From positions 20,357,240 through 20,421,239 of the forward strand of contig LS997565.1 in the NCBI GenBank assembly GCA_000469685.2: DNA of 64,000 nucleotides, read 5' to 3'. The translations under genes and the position numbers were made by a program. Positions 35,737 to 47,400 of this stretch are shown one piece after another. This DNA comes from Haemonchus contortus (taxonomy: Eukaryota; Nematoda; Chromadorea; Rhabditida; Trichostrongylidae). The notes beneath the pieces are model-generated. The model worked only from the letters and a program-made list of their open reading frames with translations, was not told where the DNA came from and ran no database searches. How positions within the stretch are numbered: the stretch's first letter is position 1; every line of letters begins with the position of its first letter.

Positions 35737-35742
35737 AATAAA
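35737..35742 (+). terminator. Polyadenylation signal of the PAN-like gene
   Basis: AATAAA lies 24 bases after the TGA at 35711-35713. Confidence 0.5.
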
Positions 35743-36462
35743 TTGTTGATATTGATTTCTTCTTTTCGACCTCGAATACATTGATTGTACCGTTGGAAAG
35801 TAATCGAGTTTATGATGACCGCTGGATTAGGGCGCTTACTGATTGTAGCCCTCGAAACCAGCGCCACCAACATCTCGATGAACAAAATTTTTTATGAATA
35901 CTTAGGATAAGAAGAGTGCGATGTCCCATTTCTTCTACCCAAGCAGGGTTCAAGGGACTACACTGGCTTACGTTGGGGACTATTGGAGACGTTACTTGTA
36001 CTAGCTCGAGAAAGTCGTAGAATAAAGGGACCGCAGACGATATAGGTGAAATATAAAAATCAGTTTGTAGCGGACCTACTTATGCAGAGTACTCGTGTGA
36101 TAATTCGAATCTGTTTCCTAACTTGAGCCTATTCAACAACCTCTGAATTTGGTGTATCCGATAATAGCATAAAAGGCTAAAGTCATCTAGGTCAATAAGT
36201 TCCTTTTTCGAATCAGACTGTCTCGAAAGTTGGACTTTTATTCAGAATCTTAGTGACTTCTTGAGAGCACTATAATCGGAATACGTGGTCTGAGGCCGGA
36301 TCGATATTCAGCTCGGCAAATGATAATTCCGTTCCTACAAACTATACTGAACCGGCTTAGATGGACAAAATCAGTGACCTTAACATCACCTGGCCACAGC
36401 GACTTAATGTATAGGCCACATAAGCAATCCAAACCTTACTACGACTCTGAGTACGAGTCAAA

Positions 36463-36526
36463 TCAGAGGCACATCCCAAAACAGGATCGATAAGCGATCG
36501 ATCCCAGTTTTGGGATGTGCCTCTGA
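36463..36526. repeat. Near-perfect hairpin, about 29-bp stem
   Basis: Arms 36463-36491 and 36497-36526 pair almost completely (one bulged base), with a 5-nt loop. The arm begins TCAGAGGCACATCCC. Confidence 0.8.
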
Positions 36527-36557
36527 GAACCGCCAGAGATTCTCAATTTGTCCTTTA

Positions 36558-37832
36558 TATACAGAGTGGGCCAAAATTACGATTATACAGAAATCACATC
36601 GCAGAAAACGAAGAGAAAGCCAATAGAGCAAAACATTTTCATTGAAGGGTTTATCACAAGTTTCTTATCAAAAGTTGTACATTGAAACTGGGATCTGTTG
36701 CTTTCTGCTTTCACCCAACCCCAAAGACGATGATGGACGGCATTGACGGTGGCACGCAGCTAGGGTCATCGAAATGGTCCCGGCTTTTTGCTAAGCATTT
36801 TCGAGATTATTTCTTTTCCTGTTAGGGCTGAAGGATGCTTTCATCTCAGAGGCTGACCACACTGAGACATTCATGGGATTCAGGTCTGGGCTCCAGAGTG
36901 GTCACTGATTGAAGGTTACGAAGTCAAAAAACCCCTTTCACGAAATTTCTAGATAATTTCTGTTCTGCGGTAAGGAGCTTCATCTTGACAACATGACCGG
37001 TTCGAATCAACATAGTGTCCCATTGCGCACGAAGGGATCAAACAGGCCTCCAAACCAACTTTCACTCCATAATTCACAAGAATAGTCGGTGTCTTTGCCT
37101 CGGCGGTGATGCTAGCACAGGCCATAACAGAAAGTTAGTGAGCCAGGCGCTGTATCACTTTCGTTTCTTTAAGCTTTATATAAATGTTATCGCTCTACTT
37201 ATTGAGCACCTATTTCACTGTGAATCTCTTTTCGTCGGTGAACAGGTATTCCGTAGGACAATTTCTTCGGATGCGACAGGCAGCTTTTGTTGGCCAATCT
37301 TTCTCTTCTCTTTACCCTGCTCTCTGGAGAAATCACTTTCTGATCGTATAAGGGTCTCGTTGTGCAAGTGAATGCTTCACGATTTCACGTAGAATATTTC
37401 GTGACATATCCATTCATTTAGCCTTTTTGGACTCGGAATGAATTTTGCTGCTACGTAGACCTTTGCCCTGCTTCCTTAACACTTCCCCTAAATATAACCA
37501 CAGATCTCCTAGGTTCACCACTCCCATCTGCAATTGTTCCCAACTCTCGAGCGCGTCTTATGGTTGAATGCAATACCTGCCTTGTTTCGCTAGTTCGCCT
37601 GTAGATGCACCGTGCCAAAAGTGTTTGTAAATGCAAAGCGACGTTTAATTCACGGACTAGTTACGCTTATATTATGTTAAAAATCTACGAGAAGTTCAGC
37701 AACATTAGAAAGGTAATAGCGTAAGCTACTTTGTGAAATGAAAGAAATTCAATGAATTGTTATGAACATAGAAAAAATTTGCAATAAACGTCAGCGCGTG
37801 CTGTAATCATAATTTTGGCCCACCCTGTATAC
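36558..37832 (-). mobile_element. Mariner-like DNA transposon, 1.27 kb, decayed
   Basis: Terminal inverted repeats are clear: TATACAGAGTGGGCCAAAAT at the left and, reversed, TATACAGGGTGGGCCAAAAT at the right, with TA at the ends. On the minus strand the transposase reads as fragments: a helix-turn-helix region near 37636-37450, the first catalytic block (EYLFTDEKRF, near 37250) and the third block (WSPDLNPMNVSVW, near 36880). Stops and frameshifts interrupt it, so it is inactive. Confidence 0.85.
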
Positions 37833-37899
37833 TAGCCATGATTGTCTCAAGATTATATGTCTAACCTTGAATTATCAATCAAGGTCAATCTAACAAGTT

Positions 37900-38120
37900 T
37901 GCGTTCGAAGAGGGGATAGCTTGAACGCACAGCTCACGATCAAAATGGTGCATGAGATTTCTCCCTCTTTTGAACTTGTGACTCCTAAAGATAGTCTAAG
38001 CTACGCCGTCGAGTCAAAAAACGACAATGATATGGTGTATCCAGAACCAATTTAGTCGACGTACACATCCAAGGCGGACGGGTTGTTAAGCGCTGCGAAA
38101 GCTGTAGAGGTTGCACCACT
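37900..38120. other. Short spacer with an R2-like start
   Basis: AACGCACAGCTCACGATCAA near 37925 resembles the start of family R2, but the rest does not follow clearly. Nothing else was recognised. Confidence 0.3.
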
Positions 38121-38480
38121 CACACCCGTACCCACATCTTGCACGCGGATACGGGACCATTCGTGCGATTGGGACCACGCGCGACAAGTTCTGCGGAGAA
38201 ATTTGTGGCGATTCGACTGTGCCGCCTATTACTGTGGCACAAACTTGAAGTAGAATAGTCGGGTATGGTCAGCTAATGCTAATAATCTACTCAAAGGTTG
38301 TTCCTCAATAATAGGCGTCAGAGTCGTTCGAATCGTCACGAATTACGCCGCGCCATTTGCCTTGCGCAGTCGGAATCACAAGAATGTTCCGTCTCCCCTT
38401 GCACGCAGGCAGCGTATTGCAGACAGATGCATAGAGTGCGCGCGCGTTCAAACAGCTCGTCCGAATTCCCCTTTCATTCA
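38120..38480. repeat. Foldback element, copy 2 of the family at 0.64-1.0 kb
   Basis: The left arm near 38185-38230 (AATTTGTGGCGATTCGAC, CGCCTATTACTGTGG) and the right arm near 38310-38360 (ATAATAGGCGTCAGAGTCG, CGAATCGTCACGAATT) are inverted copies around an AT-rich centre. The right arm matches the element at 880-985. Confidence 0.6.
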
Positions 38481-38760
38481 AATTGTGCCGTTACACTCTC
38501 GTCCAATCCCTAATTTCGCTACTTCGACTCAGCAAACCTGAAACAACACCGTGAAAGTCATTCTACAATGTGCGAGGGAAACACTAGGAGAGACTCGAAT
38601 TTGAATGGAGTCTGACGCATGGCACATTCCCGCTTCTTTCCCACCTAAACTTTGGAACGACGCTCTGCTGTCTAGGCCGTGTGCTTGTTCGATACGGGCT
38701 TATAAGCGCTGCCGACGTCGTCAGGTATATTGCAGAGGACCGGTTTGTGCCGTGGATCAA

Positions 38761-39167
38761 GCGCTTGGGCACTATTTACCCTTTACTGTCCCACCTTGTC
38801 GAGAATGAGCTGGATTTCTACCGAATTTTTTTCAAAAATGATGAAATCGGCTAGAAACTTGCCTACAGGGGTGATTTGACCCGTAGAACAGGAATGTTGC
38901 ATCCATTTGTCATGAAGATTCCTAGCGCTTGCGCTACAGGCGCCTACGCCAAATCGCTGGGTCACCTCTACTGCTGAAAACGTACCCCTACCTAGTGTCC
39001 CAGGCGTCTTCATGATGAGTGGATGCGATATTCGTGTTCTACGGGTCAAATTACCCCTCTCGGCAAGTTTCTAGCCGGTTTCATCTTCTTTGAAAAAATT
39101 CGATAGAAATCCAGCCCTTTCTCGACAGATTGGGGAGTAAAGGGTAAATAGTGCCAGCGCTGGCTCG
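38761..39167. repeat. Large foldback element, arms of about 165 bp
   Basis: The left arm 38761-38925 and the right arm about 38995-39167 are inverted copies with modest divergence: both, read inward, give GCACTATTTACCCTTTACT, GCTGGATTTCTA, GGCTAGAAACTTGCC and TTTGACCCGTAGAACA. The spacer is short. No coding capacity. Confidence 0.8.
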
Positions 39168-39329
39168 GGAGAGTTACTATATTCCTGCACTACACTAAGT
39201 GTAGTCCTCGATGGTGGTAAGTTTTCATTCCTATCCTTTCGGTCGCCGTGAAAACCGAACCTACCATTGTATGTCGCTTTAACAATAGTCCAACAAATGA
39301 ATAAATAAATAAAAGTCCTTTTCAACTTG

Positions 39330-40165
39330 AGAATATTTCAAAAAATCAGGGTAGGGCGCGTGACTCACCTAAAATATGAGTTGAATCAAACTAGACAGTC
39401 ATTATGGGAGCAGCGACGATTCCTTCAGTTACTTCGCACGTGAAAGTTTGATCGGCAACTCACATACATTCAACCAAATCCACAGTGGCTTGATAGAGTC
39501 GAGTGTGTGGCGCACTCCAGAATGTATCTGGAGCGCTTTTTCTCGGAGCTTATTAGCTTGTGTGAGTTGTAGGCACATTCAATTAGCAGTTGAGATGGAG
39601 GGCGAGTGCATTCCAAAGTGGTGGTTTTTCTAAATTGAGCCGCTATCGTAGAGCTTCACGAGCTGAATTCAACGGTAACTTCAGCTACCAGAATACTCCA
39701 CTCTGAACCGACTCATGCAGAAAATCCGAACAGGAAAAAGACGCTAATTCGCAGTGTTTGCGTGAATTTTCAAGTTTTGTAAGTAACTTTTTGCTGACTG
39801 ACATTCAAAACGCTTAAAAACAGGCACAAAAATTTAGCTTTTTATATATGTGTATATTATGCGTTTTACATAATATAAAAAGGATAATTGTACCGCTGAC
39901 CTTGTCTACAACCTCTCCAATTATGAGTCGAAACATTTCCTACAAGTTTAGACGAAAACCTGCTTTATTAGAAACGAAAACAGATACAAGGTAAAAGGAA
40001 AGAAGGCCTAATATAGGAAAGAATTGAGACTAGCGCGATAAATTATGCACACACTACACCGAAATACAAGAGATGTATAAAATTTCTAAGGAATGAGAGT
40101 TCTTCAGATCTATTGAAAGAGGTGTTAGCTGAGAATGCGATTGTAGTAGCACATTTCACAGTAAT
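39330..40165. other. No gene recognised
   Basis: AT-rich sequence with short ORFs. A TATATATGTGTATATTATG stretch lies at about 39843. Nothing was recognised upstream of the LINE remnant. Confidence 0.4.
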
Positions 40166-40169
40166 CTTT

Positions 40170-42303
40170 CACTTCATAAGTGTCACAGTCGTGGTTGATC
40201 CATCTGATAAGCGGTCTTCCAACCGGTTCAAGCCCACCTTCTGCAGTACTGCGAAACATCATTCGAGCTGCGAATCTTGCCTTAATTAGAGAGTGTTGCT
40301 CAGTAACCAACACGACTTCTGTGAGGGCAGATACATTATCTGCTTTATTATCGGCTATCCCATTGTGGCATAGGGAGATCGACAAAAGGTACTTTGTTTC
40401 GGTCTGCTACATAGACTATGCAAAGGCCTTTGACTCTACCTCTATCCCACTTTTAATCGCAAATTAGAGGCGTACGGGATCAAGGGTTGCCTTCTACGCT
40501 TCTTGCAATCCTTCCTCACTGGTAGGGTCCAATCGGGGCTTATAAATCAGGCACGATCGAACTATTATCCCACCCCTAGTGGTGTACCTCGGGGCACTTG
40601 AATTAGACCATTAATGTTTATTATATACGTAAATGACCTAATCGACTCCATTCCCTCAGGAGCGTTTTGCAGTTTATATGCTGATGACTCCGACACCAAA
40701 ATATTCACTATTAACGATTGTAATAAACTCCAGACCGCTACAGACTGTGTTGAGCGCTGGTCTAATAAATGGGACTTGAAAATATCTATACAGAAAACTG
40801 CTGTAATGGGTATAGGTCAAAACCACCCTGACTTTACGTTCACAATGTGTGGGTTAAGCTCATTCGAGATCTGGGCATCGTATACAGTGATAGCCTGCAT
40901 TTCGAGAGCTTTATACATGACGTTGCTGATAGAGCTAGTGCTAGGTCGAACTTTATCCTGAAGTCCTAGAAAGCTCGGAACCCCTTACTCCTTTTCCGCT
41001 TGTTCAATCTACGTTAGACCAATCATAGAGTATTGTCCACCTATTTGGTCACCATATAAGCAGTCGCTCATTGATACACTCTGAAAAGGGCAAAAAAGTT
41101 TTACTTATCGCTGTTTTGTGCGGAAGGGAATGACCTCTCTTTACTATCGAGATCGGCTCGAATTGCTTGGCGCTGAGTCGCTTGAGTTTCGACGTAAACT
41201 AATTGTCCTCTAGGCTACTCCAAATTACTAGTATTTCGGCTTGATGTATAAATTAATCACTAATGAAATTGATTTGAAATTGGAGGACATTCTCCAAATG
41301 TCAAATACTTCAGGGTAGTCTAGAGGACATCCGTATCGAGTGCGACCTTATAGAGCATCCACTCGTTCCTTTAAAGGTGCTTTCCCTGTTAAGGTAGCGC
41401 AACTCTGGAACAAACTAGGAGCAGATTATTTCAAATGGAGAAAATCATCCCTATTTCAGATTCATCATTCCAAGCTTCTCACACAATCAGAGAGATTCAC
41501 AATCAGAGAGATTCAGGATATATCTGGGAGGCAGCGTTATCTTCTGGCGCGGCATGGATTCTTTGCTCTATACCTGTAGTTGGAAAAAACTTCAAGCACC
41601 TGTTAGCAGAAAAGGCAATAGCTTCACTATGAATACAGGGCAGGGAAGTTGGTTTCATCTACACGCGCGCTCAGAATACAAATTACCTGGTCGATTTTCA
41701 GACTTTATAGTTGCAGAGCTTGAAGCCAGCATGAGATTCTCCTACATCCTTTGACAGCGCTACCTCTTGTAATTTTGTAACCTTGGTTGAGTTTAGTCTT
41801 CCTATTCCTTATTACTCTACCGTTCTTTTACCTCTTCTCCCTTCGTTCACGTTATTTTTCCTATTTTTTCTCCCTCTCTTCTCGGATTTTTCTCTTGTAC
41901 TTTTTCTCCCCTATTGACTGAACAATTATATTTGGTAATCTGATGTACTCATCCTTTTACTCACATTTTTCTTTGACTATTGCCATTGCATATCCTTTTT
42001 TCCCTTAACAGTCCCCCTACCCCATAGCTACCTGTATTTTCGGCCCCCCAAGTGGTTGGCGGACCTACTAAGCTGGTATCCGGCGCCGCAATCCCTCTAT
42101 GCGGCTTGCAGTGTTGGCCGGCCACTGTCCTTCCTCCCTTAGACAGCCCAACTGCTCTTCCCCCCTCCCTAGCTTTATTGTTCTCCTTTATATCCTTCAT
42201 GTAAATAAGAAAATAATTCTTCATTCTACTTCTATTGTTGTAATTCTGATGCTATCCCGAACCAATCATTGAATATTGATTGAACAATAGCCCAATAAAT
42301 TAA
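40170..42303 (+). mobile_element. CR1/jockey-like non-LTR retrotransposon remnant
   Basis: Reverse-transcriptase blocks are visible across frameshifts and stops: YIDYAKAFDS near 40415, GVPRGT then MFIIYVNDL near 40580-40640, and the catalytic-type YADD at about 40678. The typical C-terminal region follows near 41080-41420 (RGHPYRVRPYRASTRSF, VAQLWNKLG). A pyrimidine-rich 3' region and AATAAA (42294-42299) with a TTAAATTAAG tail end it. The 5' part, including the endonuclease, is missing. At least two frameshifts and several stops show it is dead. Confidence 0.8.
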
Positions 42304-44427
42304 ATTAAGTGAAAGTTTGAGAATTCAGCAGAGTAGCGAGACCCTCGATCCAATCCCTTACCTTGACTCTGTCGGTGCTTCTGGGGATAGGGAAGACTTT
42401 CGCAGTGACTTCCAAGTACTTCATTCCCAAATCATGGTAGGATATCCTCGCGTGGTGCCAGCTGCAAGTGGTAGAGTTAGGAAGAGAATGCCTATGGTTA
42501 AGAATATTACAGTTGTTCTGCCTCTACCCAATTGTGTTTTTAGAAGCCGTCCTCTTGATGGCCTTCAATAGAAATTCCAGACATCCCAGACAACTAAAAC
42601 ACAGTCTCGAATGTGCTGATTCTGCACGCACGTCAAATTTCATTTCGTTCCACGACTTAGATACTATTGAAGTTGTCATTTGCTCACAGATAGCTTAAGA
42701 GAGCTATAATCAGCACCCTCTTTTGCAGATTATCCATTTATTCGCTAAACCACTTTTGGCTTTACAGCCCAAGCGGAAACTTGATAAGTCTTTTTCTGCC
42801 CCTTCAAATGAAAAAATTGCGCAGGCTCGGAAAATAGGTTTTTGTAAATTATTGGCGGATGTTCTAACGCTCTCCAATACGTCCACTTTGCTTTAAATAG
42901 AATTTATTGGCATCACATACTCGTTTTCTTCCATGTATCATGCTCTTGGCAACCTTCGAATGGTCCCAGATCTCAGCGATGTGTCTTTAATCAGAACACA
43001 CTTTAAAAGAAACAGTGACATCGATCAAAACTGGACCCTCAAGACCCCTACCACCCCTAAGCGACCTTCGCATTAATGGTGAAGCCCACAGCTTATATGT
43101 TCAGATCAATAAAAAGATCCCAGCGTTTTGCCGTCTACATAGTGCGTACTGCGAAGGGAAGGATGGGAGTTGGGGAGGAGGGGGAGGGGGAAGTTGAATG
43201 GCACAGGAGATATTCGTTGACAGAAAGTGATAGCAACTGATGGCTGAAAATGGCGTTTCTGGGATGTGCCTTCACCTTCGACTTTGATTAAAAGCAGTAG
43301 AGCCGTTTCGAATGCACATGTGACCTATACAGCAATTTGCGTTTGAAGCACAACACTTCCAAGCTCGTTGCATCCGGTCAGGGTGAGATATGAATATCTG
43401 CTGGATGGTTGCGGCAATTGTTGCAGCCTGCCCTTTCGGTTGGGGGAGAATTTCCTGTAGCAAGCTCAGCCTCTTTTCTTGGGTATGGTATATAAGGTAG
43501 ATAGATGTTGCTGGCAGACACTGATAAAATTCGATACAGTGTATTAGAGGAGCACATAGGGCAAGAGCCACTGGATTCGTAATGTTTTGTCAGAAGAGGA
43601 TTCTTAGCATATACTACAGGCGGGTGAAGCGGGGTGAGACAATATGCAGGTGGTACGGACAGGAATAGACAACTTCTGATAAGCCTGGTGGTGAGAGTAC
43701 AGAAGTAAGGACTGCCAAGTCTTCAGACAATAAGTGACATTAACAGCAATAATTCGACAAAGGCTCTATCACCAGAAGAAAACACCAAGTCTGCTGTATT
43801 CTGATTATAATACTACGCCTAAAGTATATTAAACCCAGGGAAGAGCAGGTTTCAGCTACATTAAACCTTATCCGACCGCCAACTTTGGAGGAGAATCAAC
43901 AGTGAACGAATATCCCCCAAGATAAAAAGAACGTCGACAATGTCATTTGAGTGTGAGATCATACACCCAGGCGGCGGGCCCACGCCGCATCCGTTGCGAG
44001 TCTTGGCGCACAGTGCGAACTTAAGATAGGAATTCCCCGTGGATCATTACGACAATTGTTACCAACCACTGCCGCGCGGGTGCCTGCCATCGGCTAGCTA
44101 AATATGTTGCTCAGCGCTTTGTAACGTCGCTGTGTCAGGTGAAAGAAAGGAAGGTCAGAAGCTTCTGCTGATTTCGAAGAAAATGAGCAACAGAACGACC
44201 TTTTTCTCTAGAAATTCGGCTAGCAGAATTGTTTGTTTGAAAAGGCAATGCTTTAAGGTGGCCAGGATTGTAGGATTTTGTTAGTGGAGAAGGAAGACAG
44301 CGCAGTCAGGCAATAAAACTGATGTCACATAACTTCTTGAAAACTAAATTGAAAAAGGTACAGGTGCATATGGATTCATGACACGAACCTGGCATGCATT
44401 CGTAAGCAAAAGTACCATAGCACTTAC
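42304..44427. other. Unassigned region, expected to hold the 3' end of the DUF229 gene
   Basis: The last exon found for the minus-strand DUF229 gene ends with a GTAAGT donor at 44427, so more exons should lie below it. Minus-strand ORFs near 43571-43272 and 44030-43920 have cysteines, but neither joins in phase. A G-rich tract lies at 43167-43192. Confidence 0.3.
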
Positions 44428-47400
44428 TCATGCTCCCGTTTGATCCCTTGTTGAACCATCGCATTGAGAGAATACACAGTAGCTTTGGTGAACTTTGGAG
44501 GTTGCTCTACTCTTTCCAAGCAGTCATTGCGAAGAATTTCCGACTTCAAATACTCAAACATCAACTCGTATTCTTCTGTAACGCTGAAATATGAAATGCT
44601 GGTGACTCTGTTCCTCTAAAAACTACTGTCTTGTCTGTTGGTTTACCAACATCTATGTGTGAATAGTATAAAATATACATACACACCTCAGGAGAGTTCC
44701 CTGCTCTGCTCAACAGAGTCCATCTCATTTATATTGATTGTAGATTATCTATCACAAATGCATAGAAGCATGTGTACTTGGCGTAAGCAAAAGGAGGTTA
44801 TTATCTTCCCTGGGGTAAGATCAGATCTAATGATACGCTTTACGAATATGCAGGCGGCTGCCGTTACAAAGCATTCGAGATTTCTGTCAGCACAATTTCG
44901 AGTTACTTTAGTTCGACAAAAACTGCTCATGGTAAAAGTGAAGCATGAATATTCCCCACCAAGTCACTTCAGTCTTGTTGCTAAACTGATAAATTCCCGA
45001 ATTCCGTTCTAGAGATGCGTTTCGTGTGGCTGCAAGTCCTTCCAGTTGATTAGTTTTGAAGCGTTCAGGACAGTTTCGTTTAAGCAGGAGGTGCTTATGC
45101 GCAATGGTGCTCCACCCAAGCAAAACCAATGTCCTCCTATCAAGATTTCAGCCTTATTCTACTTGAGTAACCCACCAACAGGAGATTCATTCTAGCATAA
45201 AGCATCAAATTGATGTGTTGGTTGTTTATTGGTCTGTATGTTGGTCGATCAGGAAACTTTCATGATTATGATAGAGATACCGATGAAAAATTCACAAATC
45301 GAGCCTAGTATCGGTTAGTACTGAGCTCAAAAGGGTATGTCGGTACGTTGTTACTGATAGCTCTTAAACCAGCCTTAAACATATCATAGGTGTCTTTTCG
45401 TCCCAGTAATCGATAGCGATCAATATTGATTTGTGGCGATTGAGGGAGCAATAATTTCTAATCCCTCCCCTGAACTAGGACAGCTGTATAATGTGATAGG
45501 GGACCCATGTAATCGAATAAGGACTCAGAACTGTGGTACCAGTAGATACTGACAGGACAGGCTGCTTTCATAGTCCGCCAGCCGGCCGGCGTGATCCGAG
45601 GCAGTGCTAGGGGGGAAGAGGGCGGCAGACGGTCAGTCGAAGGGCTGAAAACAAAGAAGAATAAGATCAAAAACCAGGGGCTCGTACAAATGGTTTTTGA
45701 TCTTGTCTCTCCTTGTTTACAGCCCTTCGAAGGGCTGACCGACGGTCTGCCGCCCTCTTCCCCCCTAGCACTCCCGGCAGACTATGAAAGCAACCACACA
45801 CTTCAACACTGCAATATCAGTCGATACTTTCGACTGATATTGCAGTGTTGAAGATCTAAGACTTGAAGATGACTAAAGATCTTCAACTTGCAATCAATGC
45901 TTGACAATACTCTTAATCTATATCCCTGTACACTAAGAATTTACTTTATTTACTTCAGATGGTCCTACCCCCTCAGACCGGGTCTGACAGAAGATTTTCT
46001 GCCTTCAAGGTGAACCGGTTAATTGTTTTAAGTAACTAACTTGGTATAGTCATCGGACTGTAGAACCTTCTTATCCATGCATAGGCACAACTGTGGAGGG
46101 ATACCAGCATCGTCGCATGATCGCCAGTTGGAATGGATATGTCGTAGACAAGATGCTCCCATCACTGTAACAATTGGACGATTTTGACAACGGCTGCAGC
46201 GAGGCTCTAGGTGAACGTACATGCTTCATCTTGGCTTATCGGTGGTGTATCCTTGTTTATGGAAAAGCTCATATTGGCGATGTCCATTAAAGTCATACCG
46301 ACGTCCTTCGTGGTAATTAACCTTAATGTATGGTAGATTTCAGGGCAAATATGACGGAGGAGCTCGTGGCAAAAAGTTAAGTAGAACATCTGAACTAGGA
46401 ATATGGCTCCAGAGGCATAGGAGTACATAGTCATTGAGTCGCCCAGGTCCAAGTCTGATATTGATACAGACCATTAAGAAGTAAACCTCAACCAAGTGAA
46501 CTGAGGATCGAGCAGCAGAAGGATTACGCCACTCACTGACCATCCTTCAATTTCCACCTGCGAGACCTTCTTGGCTTTGGGAGCACGCAATGTTTCCTCG
46601 ATTCCCCGTCAAGTATTCCGATTTTGGTCGAACCACCTCATCTTACTGGGATCCTATCAGCGATTGGAGTAGCTGATTCTCTGCTTCGCCGCCAGAAGTG
46701 ACTGTAACAATGCTCCATGTAAGCCCAGTATTAAGCACTCTATGGAATTAGAACAAGACCGAAGGCTTACAGTGCATTTAAGGCCAGTTCTCTAATGGCA
46801 CTAAACCCTAGTTCTACTAAAGAGTTATGTTCTCACAGAATGGGCGACTACGAAAAAGCACACGTAAACAAAAATCCTCCGCGACTCTGCTTGCGGAGAA
46901 CCTCCCGGGAGTCATGATCATGGGCCACTGGTAATTTTTTATATTCTTCTATCATAATTCAGTTGAGCAACACACTTGTAGTGATAGATTTCCTTCTCAC
47001 CTATTTACATTATATTCCATGGCTACTTTTTGGTTGGGATTTTTGCGTAGGAATTTCTCTGGAAGCTTAATGGCAATGAGTGGCGATCGCTCCTCGACGC
47101 GAGCCGTGAACAACTCATCCTTGACCCTGAATTGTAACTCATCAAAGCCTCTGTGGAGGACAAGGAAAATTGACCTTATTTACCTGCCTTAATTATGGGC
47201 TCCTCCCCGAAGTGCCTGATGAAGGTTATATCAGTAATTGCTTACAGTAAGTCGTTCAATACTACGTTGTCATGCAGCCATATTATTTGCTTTCATTCGA
47301 GCCACTTTTGCTCAAAAAACTAAGGTTCTACTTGGGACCATAATCGTGTGCCACCTTATGATAACCTTCTGGCCTCAAAGGATAAAGGATAAAGCGTTGG

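Noticed and set aside
42317..42571. + strand ORF after the LINE remnant
   Set aside because: No splice sites, domain or family resemblance; the composition fits chance.
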